The position numbers and the translations under genes are program-made. Positions 10,182 through 16,682 of a DNA stretch of 41,184 nt are shown in pieces (within the stretch, counting starts at the first letter, position 1; every line of letters starts with the position of its first letter). The notes beneath the pieces were generated by a model. It saw only the letters and a list, made by a program, of their open reading frames with translations. It was not told the DNA's origin and searched no databases. Origin of the DNA: Myxococcales bacterium. Lineage in GTDB: Bacteria; Myxococcota_A; Polyangia; Fen-1088. Location of the stretch: contig PMIX01000382.1 in NCBI GenBank assembly GCA_003158395.1, forward strand, positions 604 through 41,787. Reading direction: 5' to 3'.

Positions 10182-10285
10182 GATGCGTGGGCGAGAGCCT
10201 GAGCGGGCCGCGATCCACGTTCCGCGATCCGCTGGTCGGAGACCCTCTTGTCGTACCGAGTGGCCACACCGCGGAAGCGTGACAC

Positions 10286-10804
10286 CTACTTTTCGTCGAG
10301 GCGGCGGTTCTTTTTGATCTGATCGAGCGCCTTCTGGTACTCGACTTCCCAGGTCGCGGTTCCCTCTTCCAGGTTCTTGATCCGGCGGCGTACCTCGGCA
10401 TCGATCTCGTCGTCAACCAGCATGTGCTTCTTCAGGACTTCGACCATTCGTTTTCGCAGGGTGGCGTCGTCGGCGAAGATCTCCTCTACATGCATGGATT
10501 GCATGAACGACTCGATGATCTGCGTGGTCATCCACTCCAGCCCCTCGTCCCCTAGGCCAAAGCTTTTTTCGCTGGCGAGGGAGCGCTTGACCTTGCCGAA
10601 CTGTTCGTAGGGTAGGTTGCGTTTCTGCAGCAGGTCCTTTGCCTTGTCGGTGATCTCCCGCTCTAGGCGCAGGTATTCCTTCAGGACCGCCTGCACGTCG
10701 AGTTCGGCCTCGGCCCGGTCGGTGACCGAAATCTCCCCCGTGTCGACCAGTGTCTTGATGATTTCGGCACCGATCACGGGGATCTTTCCGGCGTAGAGAC
10801 GCAT
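10286..10804 (-). CDS. DUF507 family protein
   Basis: A 172-aa, highly charged, mostly helical cytoplasmic protein. It matches the DUF507 family by the start MRLYAGKIPVIGAEIIKTLV and the block ELDVQAVLKEYLRLEREITDKA. The family is conserved in deltaproteobacteria and some thermophiles, often as tandem genes, and has no established function. It has no signal peptide or membrane segment. The ATG at the 5' end begins the conserved family start. It is transcribed on its own from the region upstream of the tRNA gene and converges with the PPC-repeat gene. Confidence 0.85.
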   Translation of the reverse strand: MRLYAGKIPVIGAEIIKTLVDTGEISVTDRAEAELDVQAVLKEYLRLEREITDKAKDLLQKRNLPYEQFGKVKRSLASEKSFGLGDEGLEWMTTQIIESFMQSMHVEEIFADDATLRKRMVEVLKKHMLVDDEIDAEVRRRIKNLEEGTATWEVEYQKALDQIKKNRRLDEK

Positions 10805-10967
10805 GGCTCTTGCGGCTTCTATAGGAGCGGAAGGGGCTCCGTCAAGGAATCACGCGCCTTTCGCTCTTCTCTGAGAGCTTGACAGGCGAGTCCAGGTAAG
10901 CAAAAACCCCCCGCGTCTCTTTTTCGTTTGCTTCTTGGCAGGCGAGAGAGCGATGCATCAGACAAAC

Positions 10968-11041
10968 GGCGGGTTAGCTCAGCTGGTTAGAGCAGGCGTT
11001 TCATACGCGCCGGGCCCTCGGTTCGAGTCCGAGACCCGCCA
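10968..11041 (+). tRNA. tRNA with CAT anticodon (Met, or Ile2 if lysidine-modified)
   Basis: A full cloverleaf can be drawn. The acceptor GGCGGGT pairs perfectly with ACCCGCC; the D arm is GCTC/GAGC; the anticodon stem GGCGT/GCGCC has one G-U pair and a 7-base loop with anticodon CAT at 11002-11004; the variable loop is 5 nt; the T arm is CTCGG/CCGAG with loop TTCGAGT; the discriminator is A. No CCA is encoded. The G1-C72 pair rules out a typical initiator, leaving elongator Met or Ile2. It is the likely landmark used by the mobile element that starts just downstream. The 163 bp upstream (10805-10967) contain a TTGACA at 10879 but no convincing -10. Confidence 0.93.
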
Positions 11042-11102
11042 CAAGTACAGGTTCCACGGCAGTCCGCGAACGTCCGGCAACTAGCGCAGATCACGCGGAT
11101 TT

Positions 11103-11139
11103 ACCGTAGAATACGGTCCTGGAACGTCCGGGGCGTTCC
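11103..11139. repeat. Two adjacent inverted repeats between the tRNA and the integrase promoter
   Basis: ACCGTA-GAA-TACGGT (11103-11117) is followed by GGAACG-7 nt-CGTTCC (11121-11139). They lie in the left end of the mobile element just upstream of the integrase -35. They could be excisionase/integrase accessory sites or a tRNA terminator; the role is inferred from position only. Confidence 0.5.
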
Positions 11140-11140
11140 G

Positions 11141-11170
11141 TTGACAGCCGGAAGGGGGTGGGGGTAACTT
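11141..11170 (+). promoter_or_regulatory. Putative integrase promoter
   Basis: A perfect -35 TTGACA (11141-11146) is followed after 18 bp by TAACTT (11165-11170) as a weak -10. The -10 lies inside the first TGGGGGTAACT unit of the direct repeat, so whatever binds the repeat would probably repress this promoter. Confidence 0.5.
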
Positions 11171-11182
11171 TGGGGGTAACTC
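11160..11182 (+). repeat. 23-bp element-end direct repeat, left copy
   Basis: Two tandem units TGGGGGTAACT (11159-11169 and 11171-11181) separated by one T. The 23-bp block is identical to 22500-22522. A third unit is inverted at 11198-11208 (AGTTACCCCCA), just before the integrase ATG. Such G-rich repeats next to P4-type integrase genes are plausible arm-type integrase binding sites. Confidence 0.8.
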
Positions 11183-11222
11183 CAGATTCACGAAGACAGT
11201 TACCCCCAACGAAAGAACCCTC

Positions 11223-12440
11223 ATGCTGACCGACACCGCGATCCGCAAGGTCAAGGCGATGGGCAAGCGAGTCCGGTTGTACGACGGCGCGGGTTTGTAC
11301 CTGGAAGTGGTGCCGGCTGGTGGCAGGTGGTGGAGATTCAAGTACCGTTTCGCTGGCAAGGAGAAGCTGCTCTCGCTGGGCGTCTACCCGGAGGTGAGAT
11401 TGGCCGACGCGCGCGCCCGGTGCGCCGAAGTGCGCAAGCTACTGGCCGACGGCATTGACCCCAGCGTTCACCGCCGGGCGCAGCGTGCCGCCCGGGCCGA
11501 GAACGCCGCCAACACTTTCGAGGTGGTGGCCCGGGAGTGGTTCGAAAAGAACTCGCCTACCTGGGCGCCCAGCCATGCCACGCGCGTCTTGAGCCGGCTG
11601 GAGCGGGACGTGTTCCCCTACATCGGCGGCCGGCCTATCGGGGAACTCGCGCCGCCGGAGGTTCTGCGCGTGCTCCAGCGTATCGAGAACCGCAACGTGC
11701 TCGAAACGGCGCACCGCGTGCGGACTGACATCGGTGCCGTGTTCAGGTACGCCATCGTCACCGGTCGTGCCGATCGGGACGCGGCGGCCGACCTGCGAGG
11801 CGCCCTCAAACCTACCAACCCAGAACACTTCGCGGCCGTGACCGACCCGGGCGAGCTGGGCGAATTGCTGCGTGCGCTGTGGGGCTACCACGACGGAACG
11901 CCGGTGGTGGCGGCAGCCCTCAAGCTGGCGCCCATGCTGTTCGTGCGGCCTGGGGAACTGCGCAGCGCCAAGTGGGCGGACATCGACCTGGAGAACGGCG
12001 AGTGGAAGTTCACCGCGAGCAAGACGAAAACGCCGCACCTTGTCCCGCTGGCACCGCAAGCGGTGGCGATCTTCCGAGAACTGCAACCGCTCACCGGGCG
12101 TGGCCCCTATGTGTTCCCCAGCGCGCGCAGCAACCAGCGGCCCATGAGCAACAACGCCGTCACCGCGGCCCTGCGTCGCATGGGCATCGAACGGGCGGTG
12201 ACGTGCGGGCACGGGTTCCGCGCGACGGCGCGAACACTCCTCGACGAAGCCCTGGGCTACAGGGTCGACTTGATCGAGACGCAGCTAGCCCACGCAGTCA
12301 AAGACGCCAACGGCCGCGCGTACAACCGGACCAGTTTTCTGGCCGAGCGGCGCAAGATGATGCAGGGCTGGGCGGACTACCTCGACAAGTTGCGCGCGAA
12401 CGTGAAGGTGATTCCGTTCAAGCAGGCGGAAGGGGCGTAG
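11223..12440 (+). CDS. int: Tyrosine-type site-specific integrase (P4 family)
   Basis: Catalyses integration and excision of the element. At 405 aa it has the P4-integrase architecture: an N-terminal DUF4102-like arm-binding domain (MLTDTAIRKVKAMGKRVRLY and WWRFKYRFAGKEKLLSLGVY), a core-binding domain around residues 95-185, and a catalytic domain with Arg242 (RPGELR), Lys267 (SKTKT), His330-x-x-Arg333 (HGFR), His357 (LAH) and the nucleophile Tyr367 (AYNRTSF). All active-site residues are present, so it should be functional. It sits about 180 bp after the tRNA gene, as is usual. The promoter region carries three copies of TGGGGGTAACT, which suggests self-regulation. The next gene starts on the last base of its stop codon. 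Confidence 0.95.
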   Translation: MLTDTAIRKVKAMGKRVRLYDGAGLYLEVVPAGGRWWRFKYRFAGKEKLLSLGVYPEVRLADARARCAEVRKLLADGIDPSVHRRAQRAARAENAANTFEVVAREWFEKNSPTWAPSHATRVLSRLERDVFPYIGGRPIGELAPPEVLRVLQRIENRNVLETAHRVRTDIGAVFRYAIVTGRADRDAAADLRGALKPTNPEHFAAVTDPGELGELLRALWGYHDGTPVVAAALKLAPMLFVRPGELRSAKWADIDLENGEWKFTASKTKTPHLVPLAPQAVAIFRELQPLTGRGPYVFPSARSNQRPMSNNAVTAALRRMGIERAVTCGHGFRATARTLLDEALGYRVDLIETQLAHAVKDANGRAYNRTSFLAERRKMMQGWADYLDKLRANVKVIPFKQAEGA

Positions 12441-12892
12441 TGAAGCAATCGAGCGGCCGCGAGCATCCCGCCCCTTGGCGCCTGCATTTCTTCCAGCGCC
12501 ACCCGGCCGACGATCCCGCGCGTGTCGTGCCTGCGCTTGAGTTTCTGCGCACGTGCCCCACCAAGGTCGAGGCCATGATCGTGGCCGTGGTGAAGGCCGT
12601 AGCAGACGCGCCCCCACCGGCTTTCAGCGGTGGCGGGAAGTGGGAGGCCATGCACGGCGATATGTCCGGCTTCTACGAAGTCCGCGTCGATGGACCCAAG
12701 CGCCGCCACTATCGCCTGTTCTGCATCCTGGAACGTGGCGGCGCCTCAGTCGGGCTTGGCGGCCCCAGCGTTGTCTTGATCGCGGGCAAGGACAAGCCCT
12801 TCATGACCGTGCTGTCCGCGGCCGACTACGCCGAGGTGAAGGCTTTTGGTGCCGAATACCGAAAACGGACTCCAAGAAGTGTCATGCCGTAG
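12440..12892 (+). CDS. Putative toxin, HigB/RelE-like (Gp49-related) protein
   Basis: Probably a type II toxin of the RelE/HigB fold, a ribosome-dependent mRNA interferase in characterised relatives. The 150-aa product from GTG 12440 carries GGGKWEAMHGDMSGFYEVRV followed by a basic strand (GPKRRHYRLFCILE) and a C-terminal IAGKDKPF...AADYAEVKAFGAEYRKR. These are the layout and wording of RelE-like phage Gp49-type toxins. The GTG overlaps the integrase stop (TAGTG), so it may be translated from the integrase mRNA. Its 3' end overlaps by 11 bp that of an antitoxin-like HTH gene on the opposite strand; most higB-higA pairs are co-directional. Toxicity is inferred. Confidence 0.65.
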   Translation: MKQSSGREHPAPWRLHFFQRHPADDPARVVPALEFLRTCPTKVEAMIVAVVKAVADAPPPAFSGGGKWEAMHGDMSGFYEVRVDGPKRRHYRLFCILERGGASVGLGGPSVVLIAGKDKPFMTVLSAADYAEVKAFGAEYRKRTPRSVMP

Positions 12893-13247
12893 CGGCGAGC
12901 ACACCGGCGAGCTTGCGCGCTCTGCCTCGTTTCGCACGACCCTGCGCCGGCACAAGCGTCAGGCTGTAGCCGAGAGATCGCACAATGCTCATGACCGTGG
13001 CCAGCGTCGGGTTTGGGGCATCCATGGTGAGCAATCGGCGCATGGCCGCGGGCTGGGTTCCCGTGCGCTTGGCCAGCAACGCCTTCGACACGCCGGCCTT
13101 GCTCCGCATTTCGTCGAGCGAGCGCACGAAAGCGTCCACCGAGTCGATGCCAGCCCGCGCTTCTGTGTAGGCCGCGGCGAACTCCCGATCCTTCATCCTG
13201 TCGGTGAAGTAGCGGTCAAACCCCGTCTTGGCATGCTTGGTCTTCAT
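12882..13247 (-). CDS. Putative HigA-like antitoxin, HTH domain
   Basis: A 121-aa protein from the ATG at 13247 (MKTKHAKTGFDRYFTDRM). Residues 8-45 form a helical arm (FDRYFTDRMKDREFAAAYTE). Residues 48-110 form an XRE-type HTH with the antitoxin-family wording SKALLAKRTGTQPAAMRRLL and NPTLATVMSIVRSLGYSLTL. Proteins of this type pair with RelE/HigB toxins, and a toxin-like gene converges on it with an 11-bp 3' overlap. A -35/-10 pair directly before the ATG would give a leaderless message, and an inverted repeat between those elements could be its own operator. A basic tail (QGRAKRGRARK) follows the HTH. An upstream in-frame start at 13283 lies inside the promoter and is less likely. Confidence 0.75.
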   Translation of the reverse strand: MKTKHAKTGFDRYFTDRMKDREFAAAYTEARAGIDSVDAFVRSLDEMRSKAGVSKALLAKRTGTQPAAMRRLLTMDAPNPTLATVMSIVRSLGYSLTLVPAQGRAKRGRARKLAGVLAATA

Positions 13248-13254
13248 ACGACGG

Positions 13255-13283
13255 AGTGTAACATATGGGTTACGCCGGCTCAA
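13255..13283 (-). promoter_or_regulatory. Antitoxin promoter with overlapping operator
   Basis: On the minus strand, TTGAGC (13283-13278), a 17-bp spacer and TACACT (13260-13255) form a good sigma70-type promoter. The start point would fall at or next to the ATG at 13247. The inverted repeat GTAAC-6 nt-GTTAC (13258-13273) covers the spacer and -10, as expected for autorepression by the HTH antitoxin. Confidence 0.6.
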
Positions 13284-13351
13284 GGAGGGAATGATCGCTC
13301 CGCCCCAAGGCCGCCAGCCCTGCGGAGTAGCGCGCGGCTACGTGGCTTCGG

Positions 13352-13522
13352 CTACCCGCGTCTGGGCGGTGTTCGAGAGTCCCGCGCTACGAGGTCCTCC
13401 GGATCGGCTTCTAGCGCCGCGGCGATACGCCCCAGCCAGTTCAACGTCGGCGATTTTCTGCGGCCAAAGACCTCCCAGAAGTGCGAGCGCGCGACGGCCG
13501 CCCGACTGGCCGCTTCACTGGA
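13352..13522 (-). pseudogene. Out-of-frame XRE HTH remnant
   Basis: This frame encodes a clear second half of an XRE HTH domain: EAASRAAVARSHFWEVF then SPTLNWLGRIAAALEADPED and a stop. It lies in the -1 frame relative to the intact HTH gene at 13441-13758 and overlaps its 3' end, and no start codon or first helix precedes it in frame. A fragment with helix-one character (YFANRPGL) appears in the third frame just upstream. Together these suggest a decayed second HTH gene, or a tandem-HTH protein broken by a frameshift. Confidence 0.5.
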
Positions 13523-13758
13523 GGCCGGGCCGATTGGCGAAGTAATCTCGCCAGCGACACGCCAAAAGCCTCGGCGGCTGCCACGACCGTTCGGAGGGTT
13601 GGATTCAGGGCTGCATATTCGAGTTTTTGCAGGTGCTTGAGGTCGATTCCGACGGCGTCGGCCGCCTGCTGCTGCGACCACCGATGGGCAGCACGGAACC
13701 GCGCCAAGTTCGCGGCAAGGTTCCGCCTTGCGTTCTCGAAGGCCGGCACGGAAGCCAT
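13441..13758 (-). CDS. XRE-family HTH transcriptional regulator
   Basis: A 105-aa DNA-binding protein. Residues 5-70 form an XRE HTH: ARRNLAANLARFRAAHRWSQ, then QQAADAVGIDLKHLQKLEYA with the recognition helix, and NPTLRTVVAAAEAFGVSLARLL. The Pro/Arg tail PPVKRPVGRPSRARTSG resembles an AT-hook. The ATG at 13758 is preferred over 13776. It is divergently oriented from the zinc-ribbon/HEAT cargo gene, with 131 bp between them containing the palindrome GTAATTAC (13806-13813). The simplest reading is a local repressor of the cargo and of itself. Its 3' end overlaps an out-of-frame HTH remnant. Confidence 0.75.
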   Translation of the reverse strand: MASVPAFENARRNLAANLARFRAAHRWSQQQAADAVGIDLKHLQKLEYAALNPTLRTVVAAAEAFGVSLARLLRQSARPPVKRPVGRPSRARTSGRSLAAENRRR

Positions 13759-13889
13759 GCCCACCCGTAGCCCCAAAGCGTCCCATCAAAAACCTCACGG
13801 ATGGGGTAATTACTGACCTGGTCGTAGGAACGTCTTGAGACAGGCGCGCTTTCTGACGATAATTCTCCGAGAAGATTGGAGGTGGCACC

Positions 13890-15389
13890 TTGAGCGATCT
13901 GGAAACTGGTGCGACGAAGGGAGACGACACGAAGAAGTGCCCATTCTGCGCTGAGAGCATCAGTGGGGACGCAGTCAGCTGCCGATTTTGTGGCGCGATC
14001 ACCCAGCAATTCCATGTGTTCGACATGCGCGGTCTTTTGCTCCTTCTGGAGCCTGTCGTTGCGCTGGGCCTCTTTTCGATCTGGTACTACAAGGTCCCGG
14101 TCCTCAGCCTCCCGACCTACGTCGCGGCAGTGATGGCAGCGTTGACGGTGGTAGCGGCCACCACCGTTTCCTGGGACGAGGCCGCACTTGCTTCCTCCGC
14201 GCCGCCTGGCCGGGGGCAACGGCCCCGTCCCTTTGCGTGGTTCCTTTTCGTGCTGTGCCTGTGGGCCATCGCCTACCCCGCGCACATGTTCCGGCGGCGG
14301 CAACGGCTCGCCCCGGGCCTTCAAGCGGTGGCCAGTGCAGGCGTCGCCCTGGCACTCACGGTGACCCTGGTTGCAGGGACGTTGGGGCTGCTGCACCTGA
14401 CCCATCTGAAGCTCGAAGAGCTCCGGATCGGACAGGAGAGGGCCGCAGAGGATGCGAGAGAAGCGCAACGGGCGCTGGCGGCACGGATGGAAAAGATCGA
14501 GAACCCGCCTGTTACGTTGCAAGTGACAGCCACGACTTCTCTGGGGCACATAAACGCAAGGTTTTTCGATGGCAACTACACCCCGGGGAAGGGCAATCAC
14601 TTTCTGCTCGTTCGGGTGAGGGTGCAACTCGCCGAGGACGCGCTGGCCCCGGTTCTTTTTGCGGCGGACTCGTTTGAATTGAGGACTTCGAGCGGAGAGT
14701 TGCTTTCCGAAAACAGCGAACCGGGGATGAATCTGGCGAAGCCGTTCGGTACCCGCACCATCTACCCTGGCAAGTGGAACCAGGGCGATCTGTTATTCAC
14801 CGACGATTCGGCACCGTCGGCAACGTACGAGTTGCAATGGAAAGGACCGCGGGTTTCGGTCACCTTCAACCCAGTCAAGATTGTTGTCGATCTGCTCAAG
14901 TCCTCCAACAAGCAGACCCGCAAATGGGCGACGGAGCAGCTTTCGCAGATCGGCCCGGAAGCTCTGCCCGAGTTGTTGCGGGCGCAGAGGAAGACATTCA
15001 GCGAGGATGAGGAGGTTCAGGCCGGGGTCGCTGGGTTGGTCAAACGACTGGCGGCCCGATCAATTCCGCAACTCGTCGCCGCCCTTCGGGACAGGGAGAT
15101 CGCTGGGCAGGCCGCCTTTGCACTCAGCCAGATAGGAAGACCCGCGGCAGGCGCCGTTCCCGCGCTCACGGAATTGGCCAAGGATAGTGACACCCGGCTA
15201 CGTAGCCTGGCGATCCTCGCCCTTTCCAAGATGGGTGTGGCGGCACGACCAGGGTTCGAGCCCCTGAAAGCTGCTCTTGCCGACCCTGACGAACTGACCC
15301 GGAAGTACGCCGCCGATGCGTTGAAGGGGATTGGGGCCGATGGTCGGGCCGCCGTCGCCGCGGCTGGCAAGGATGGTGAGAAGCCTTGA
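13890..15389 (+). CDS. Zinc-ribbon, four-helix membrane protein with HEAT repeats (element cargo)
   Basis: Not a recognised named family. The 499-aa product starts at TTG 13890 behind a good RBS (GGAGGT). Residues 17-34 form a zinc ribbon (CPFC...CRFCG). Residues 47-165 contain about four hydrophobic helices (RGLLLLLEPVVALGLFSIWY; LPTYVAAVMAALTVVAATTV; FAWFLFVLCLWAIAYPAHMF; VALALTVTLVAGTLGLLHL). Residues 168-200 are a charged coiled coil and 205-325 a beta-rich domain (LQVTATTSLGHINARFFDGN). Residues 330-490 are HEAT-like repeats (LPELLRAQRKTF; IPQLVAALRDREIAGQAAFAL; AVPALTELAKDSD). The HEAT array suggests protein-protein interaction at the membrane. It overlaps the start region of the following lipoprotein-like gene and diverges from an XRE regulator, so it looks like regulated accessory cargo; a defence role is conjecture. 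Confidence 0.75.
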   Translation: MSDLETGATKGDDTKKCPFCAESISGDAVSCRFCGAITQQFHVFDMRGLLLLLEPVVALGLFSIWYYKVPVLSLPTYVAAVMAALTVVAATTVSWDEAALASSAPPGRGQRPRPFAWFLFVLCLWAIAYPAHMFRRRQRLAPGLQAVASAGVALALTVTLVAGTLGLLHLTHLKLEELRIGQERAAEDAREAQRALAARMEKIENPPVTLQVTATTSLGHINARFFDGNYTPGKGNHFLLVRVRVQLAEDALAPVLFAADSFELRTSSGELLSENSEPGMNLAKPFGTRTIYPGKWNQGDLLFTDDSAPSATYELQWKGPRVSVTFNPVKIVVDLLKSSNKQTRKWATEQLSQIGPEALPELLRAQRKTFSEDEEVQAGVAGLVKRLAARSIPQLVAALRDREIAGQAAFALSQIGRPAAGAVPALTELAKDSDTRLRSLAILALSKMGVAARPGFEPLKAALADPDELTRKYAADALKGIGADGRAAVAAAGKDGEKP

Positions 15390-15451
15390 GGCGGGCGCCT
15401 GCTTACGTATGCGCCGCTGCCACTCTTCTTCTGTCTGCAAGGAGGCCCTCT

Positions 15452-16444
15452 ATGGCGCCAGGAGGCTGGATGATGAACATTCGAGACTTCAACGCCTTCC
15501 CTCTGCTGGTGGCAGCCTTGGCAATGGGTGGCCTCGCTTGCGCGGGAATGGTTGTTCGAGAAGCAGAGTCAAACCTCGGGGCGAAATTGCATGCGCACGA
15601 GATGACCTTCGAGGTGACTGCATCGAATCAAGCGGTCGATCTTCGGGTCGCAGACGCTGTCAACGCAGCGATCGAGCAGACCGTGGCCGAACGGGGCCGA
15701 ATGCCGTCCGAACGGCTAGAACCACTGGCATATGCCGTGGTGATGCAAACTGGGATCGCGCCCGGTCTACAACGTCTTTGTGGGAATCGAACGGGCGGAT
15801 TGTGTTGCAGCCTGCTGTGCCGTGTGATGAGGACCGACGCCAAGGCTGTCATGATCGAAGCGCGTGACGATCTCGACAGAGAGTTTCGCGTTGACTCACT
15901 CGAACCCCGCGTTGACCCAACAAGACGTTGTGCGGGAGGCTCGCTATCCCAGCGTCTCCAGTGCTTGCGTGGTCTGGTCACGGCCGAACCTTCGCATGTG
16001 AAGGTCGGCCCGTTTCTCGTCTCGGGACGCATAACCTCCGCAATGGCCAAGGCCTTCGACGTTGATCTCCAGATTGTAAGAGTCCAAGTCCAGTCCGCCC
16101 GCGAGGAGCAAGCCAATAGGGAAGCGAAGGAACAAGAGGCGCATAGAGAATGGCTCTGCAATGTAAAGGTAGACGAGGCTGGCGCGGCCGTTGAGAGATG
16201 GCGGCCCGACGTCGCAAGAGTGCGTGTGGTCTGGGAGAATGCGAAAAGTTCGTGCGGGGATCTCTGGTCGCCAATTCACCAGCAGCGCATGGACAACATG
16301 GTCCGGGAGTCGGCAGATCAAGACGAGCTACGCAAAAACTACCCAGGAGAAGCCGAGAAACTTACGCGGTCACCGCGGCCGAAGAGCCGCCCGCGCAACG
16401 ATCTCGAAGAGAAGAACATCAGAGATCGCGTGCTCGGTCCGTGA
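15452..16444 (+). CDS. Exported lipoprotein-like protein of unknown function (element cargo)
   Basis: No family recognised. The chosen ATG at 15452 has AAGGAGG six bases upstream. A second ATG at 15470 has its own AGGAGG and starts directly at the signal (NIRDFNAFPLLVAALAMGGL). The frame is open back to a TTG overlapping the previous stop. The hydrophobic segment ends in GGLACAG, a possible lipoprotein cleavage site with the Cys as lipid anchor. The mature part contains many cysteines (RLCGNRTGGLCCSLLCRVM; RRCAGGSLSQRLQCLRG), a helical charged region (SAREEQANREAKEQEAHREW) and a basic C terminus (RSPRPKSRPRN). Paired with the upstream membrane/HEAT protein, it could form an envelope complex with it. 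Confidence 0.6.
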   Translation: MAPGGWMMNIRDFNAFPLLVAALAMGGLACAGMVVREAESNLGAKLHAHEMTFEVTASNQAVDLRVADAVNAAIEQTVAERGRMPSERLEPLAYAVVMQTGIAPGLQRLCGNRTGGLCCSLLCRVMRTDAKAVMIEARDDLDREFRVDSLEPRVDPTRRCAGGSLSQRLQCLRGLVTAEPSHVKVGPFLVSGRITSAMAKAFDVDLQIVRVQVQSAREEQANREAKEQEAHREWLCNVKVDEAGAAVERWRPDVARVRVVWENAKSSCGDLWSPIHQQRMDNMVRESADQDELRKNYPGEAEKLTRSPRPKSRPRNDLEEKNIRDRVLGP

Positions 16445-16446
16445 AT

Positions 16447-16463
16447 GTCGGGAAGTCCCCGAC
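16447..16463 (+). terminator. Hairpin directly after the cargo pair
   Basis: GTCGGG-5 nt-CCCGAC begins two bases after the stop of the lipoprotein-like gene. There is no U-tract, so termination is inferred from position. The rest of 16464-16682 shows no gene. Confidence 0.35.
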
Positions 16464-16682
16464 CAGCAACGTGGATAGACCGGCGGCAAGGGCATGCGCC
16501 TGGCGAGCCGCGGCTGTCGCTCGTAGCCTGTCCATCGCGCTTGTATCGTACCGGCGCCGACGCTGAGGTACACTGAGACATCCCAGGCAACCTGCCGGTT
16601 GATCTCCGGCGGGTGGGGCCGCCTCGCACCTTCGACGGCCCCAGCCTGGCTCTCTTTCGCGAAGGCGCATCGAAGGTGCAAC

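Noticed and set aside
10879-10907. TTGACA upstream of the tRNA gene as a promoter
   Set aside because: No acceptable -10 hexamer at 16-19 bp spacing; only GC-rich or poly-A sequence is found there.
11879-12439. In-frame extension upstream of the toxin gene
   Set aside because: Runs through the integrase catalytic domain in another frame and encodes repetitive Arg/Gly/Pro sequence; the GTG at 12440 starts protein-like sequence.
12846-13640. 264-codon plus-strand frame across the antitoxin region
   Set aside because: Antisense to two HTH genes, with no recognisable domain and an Arg/Ser-rich shadow composition.
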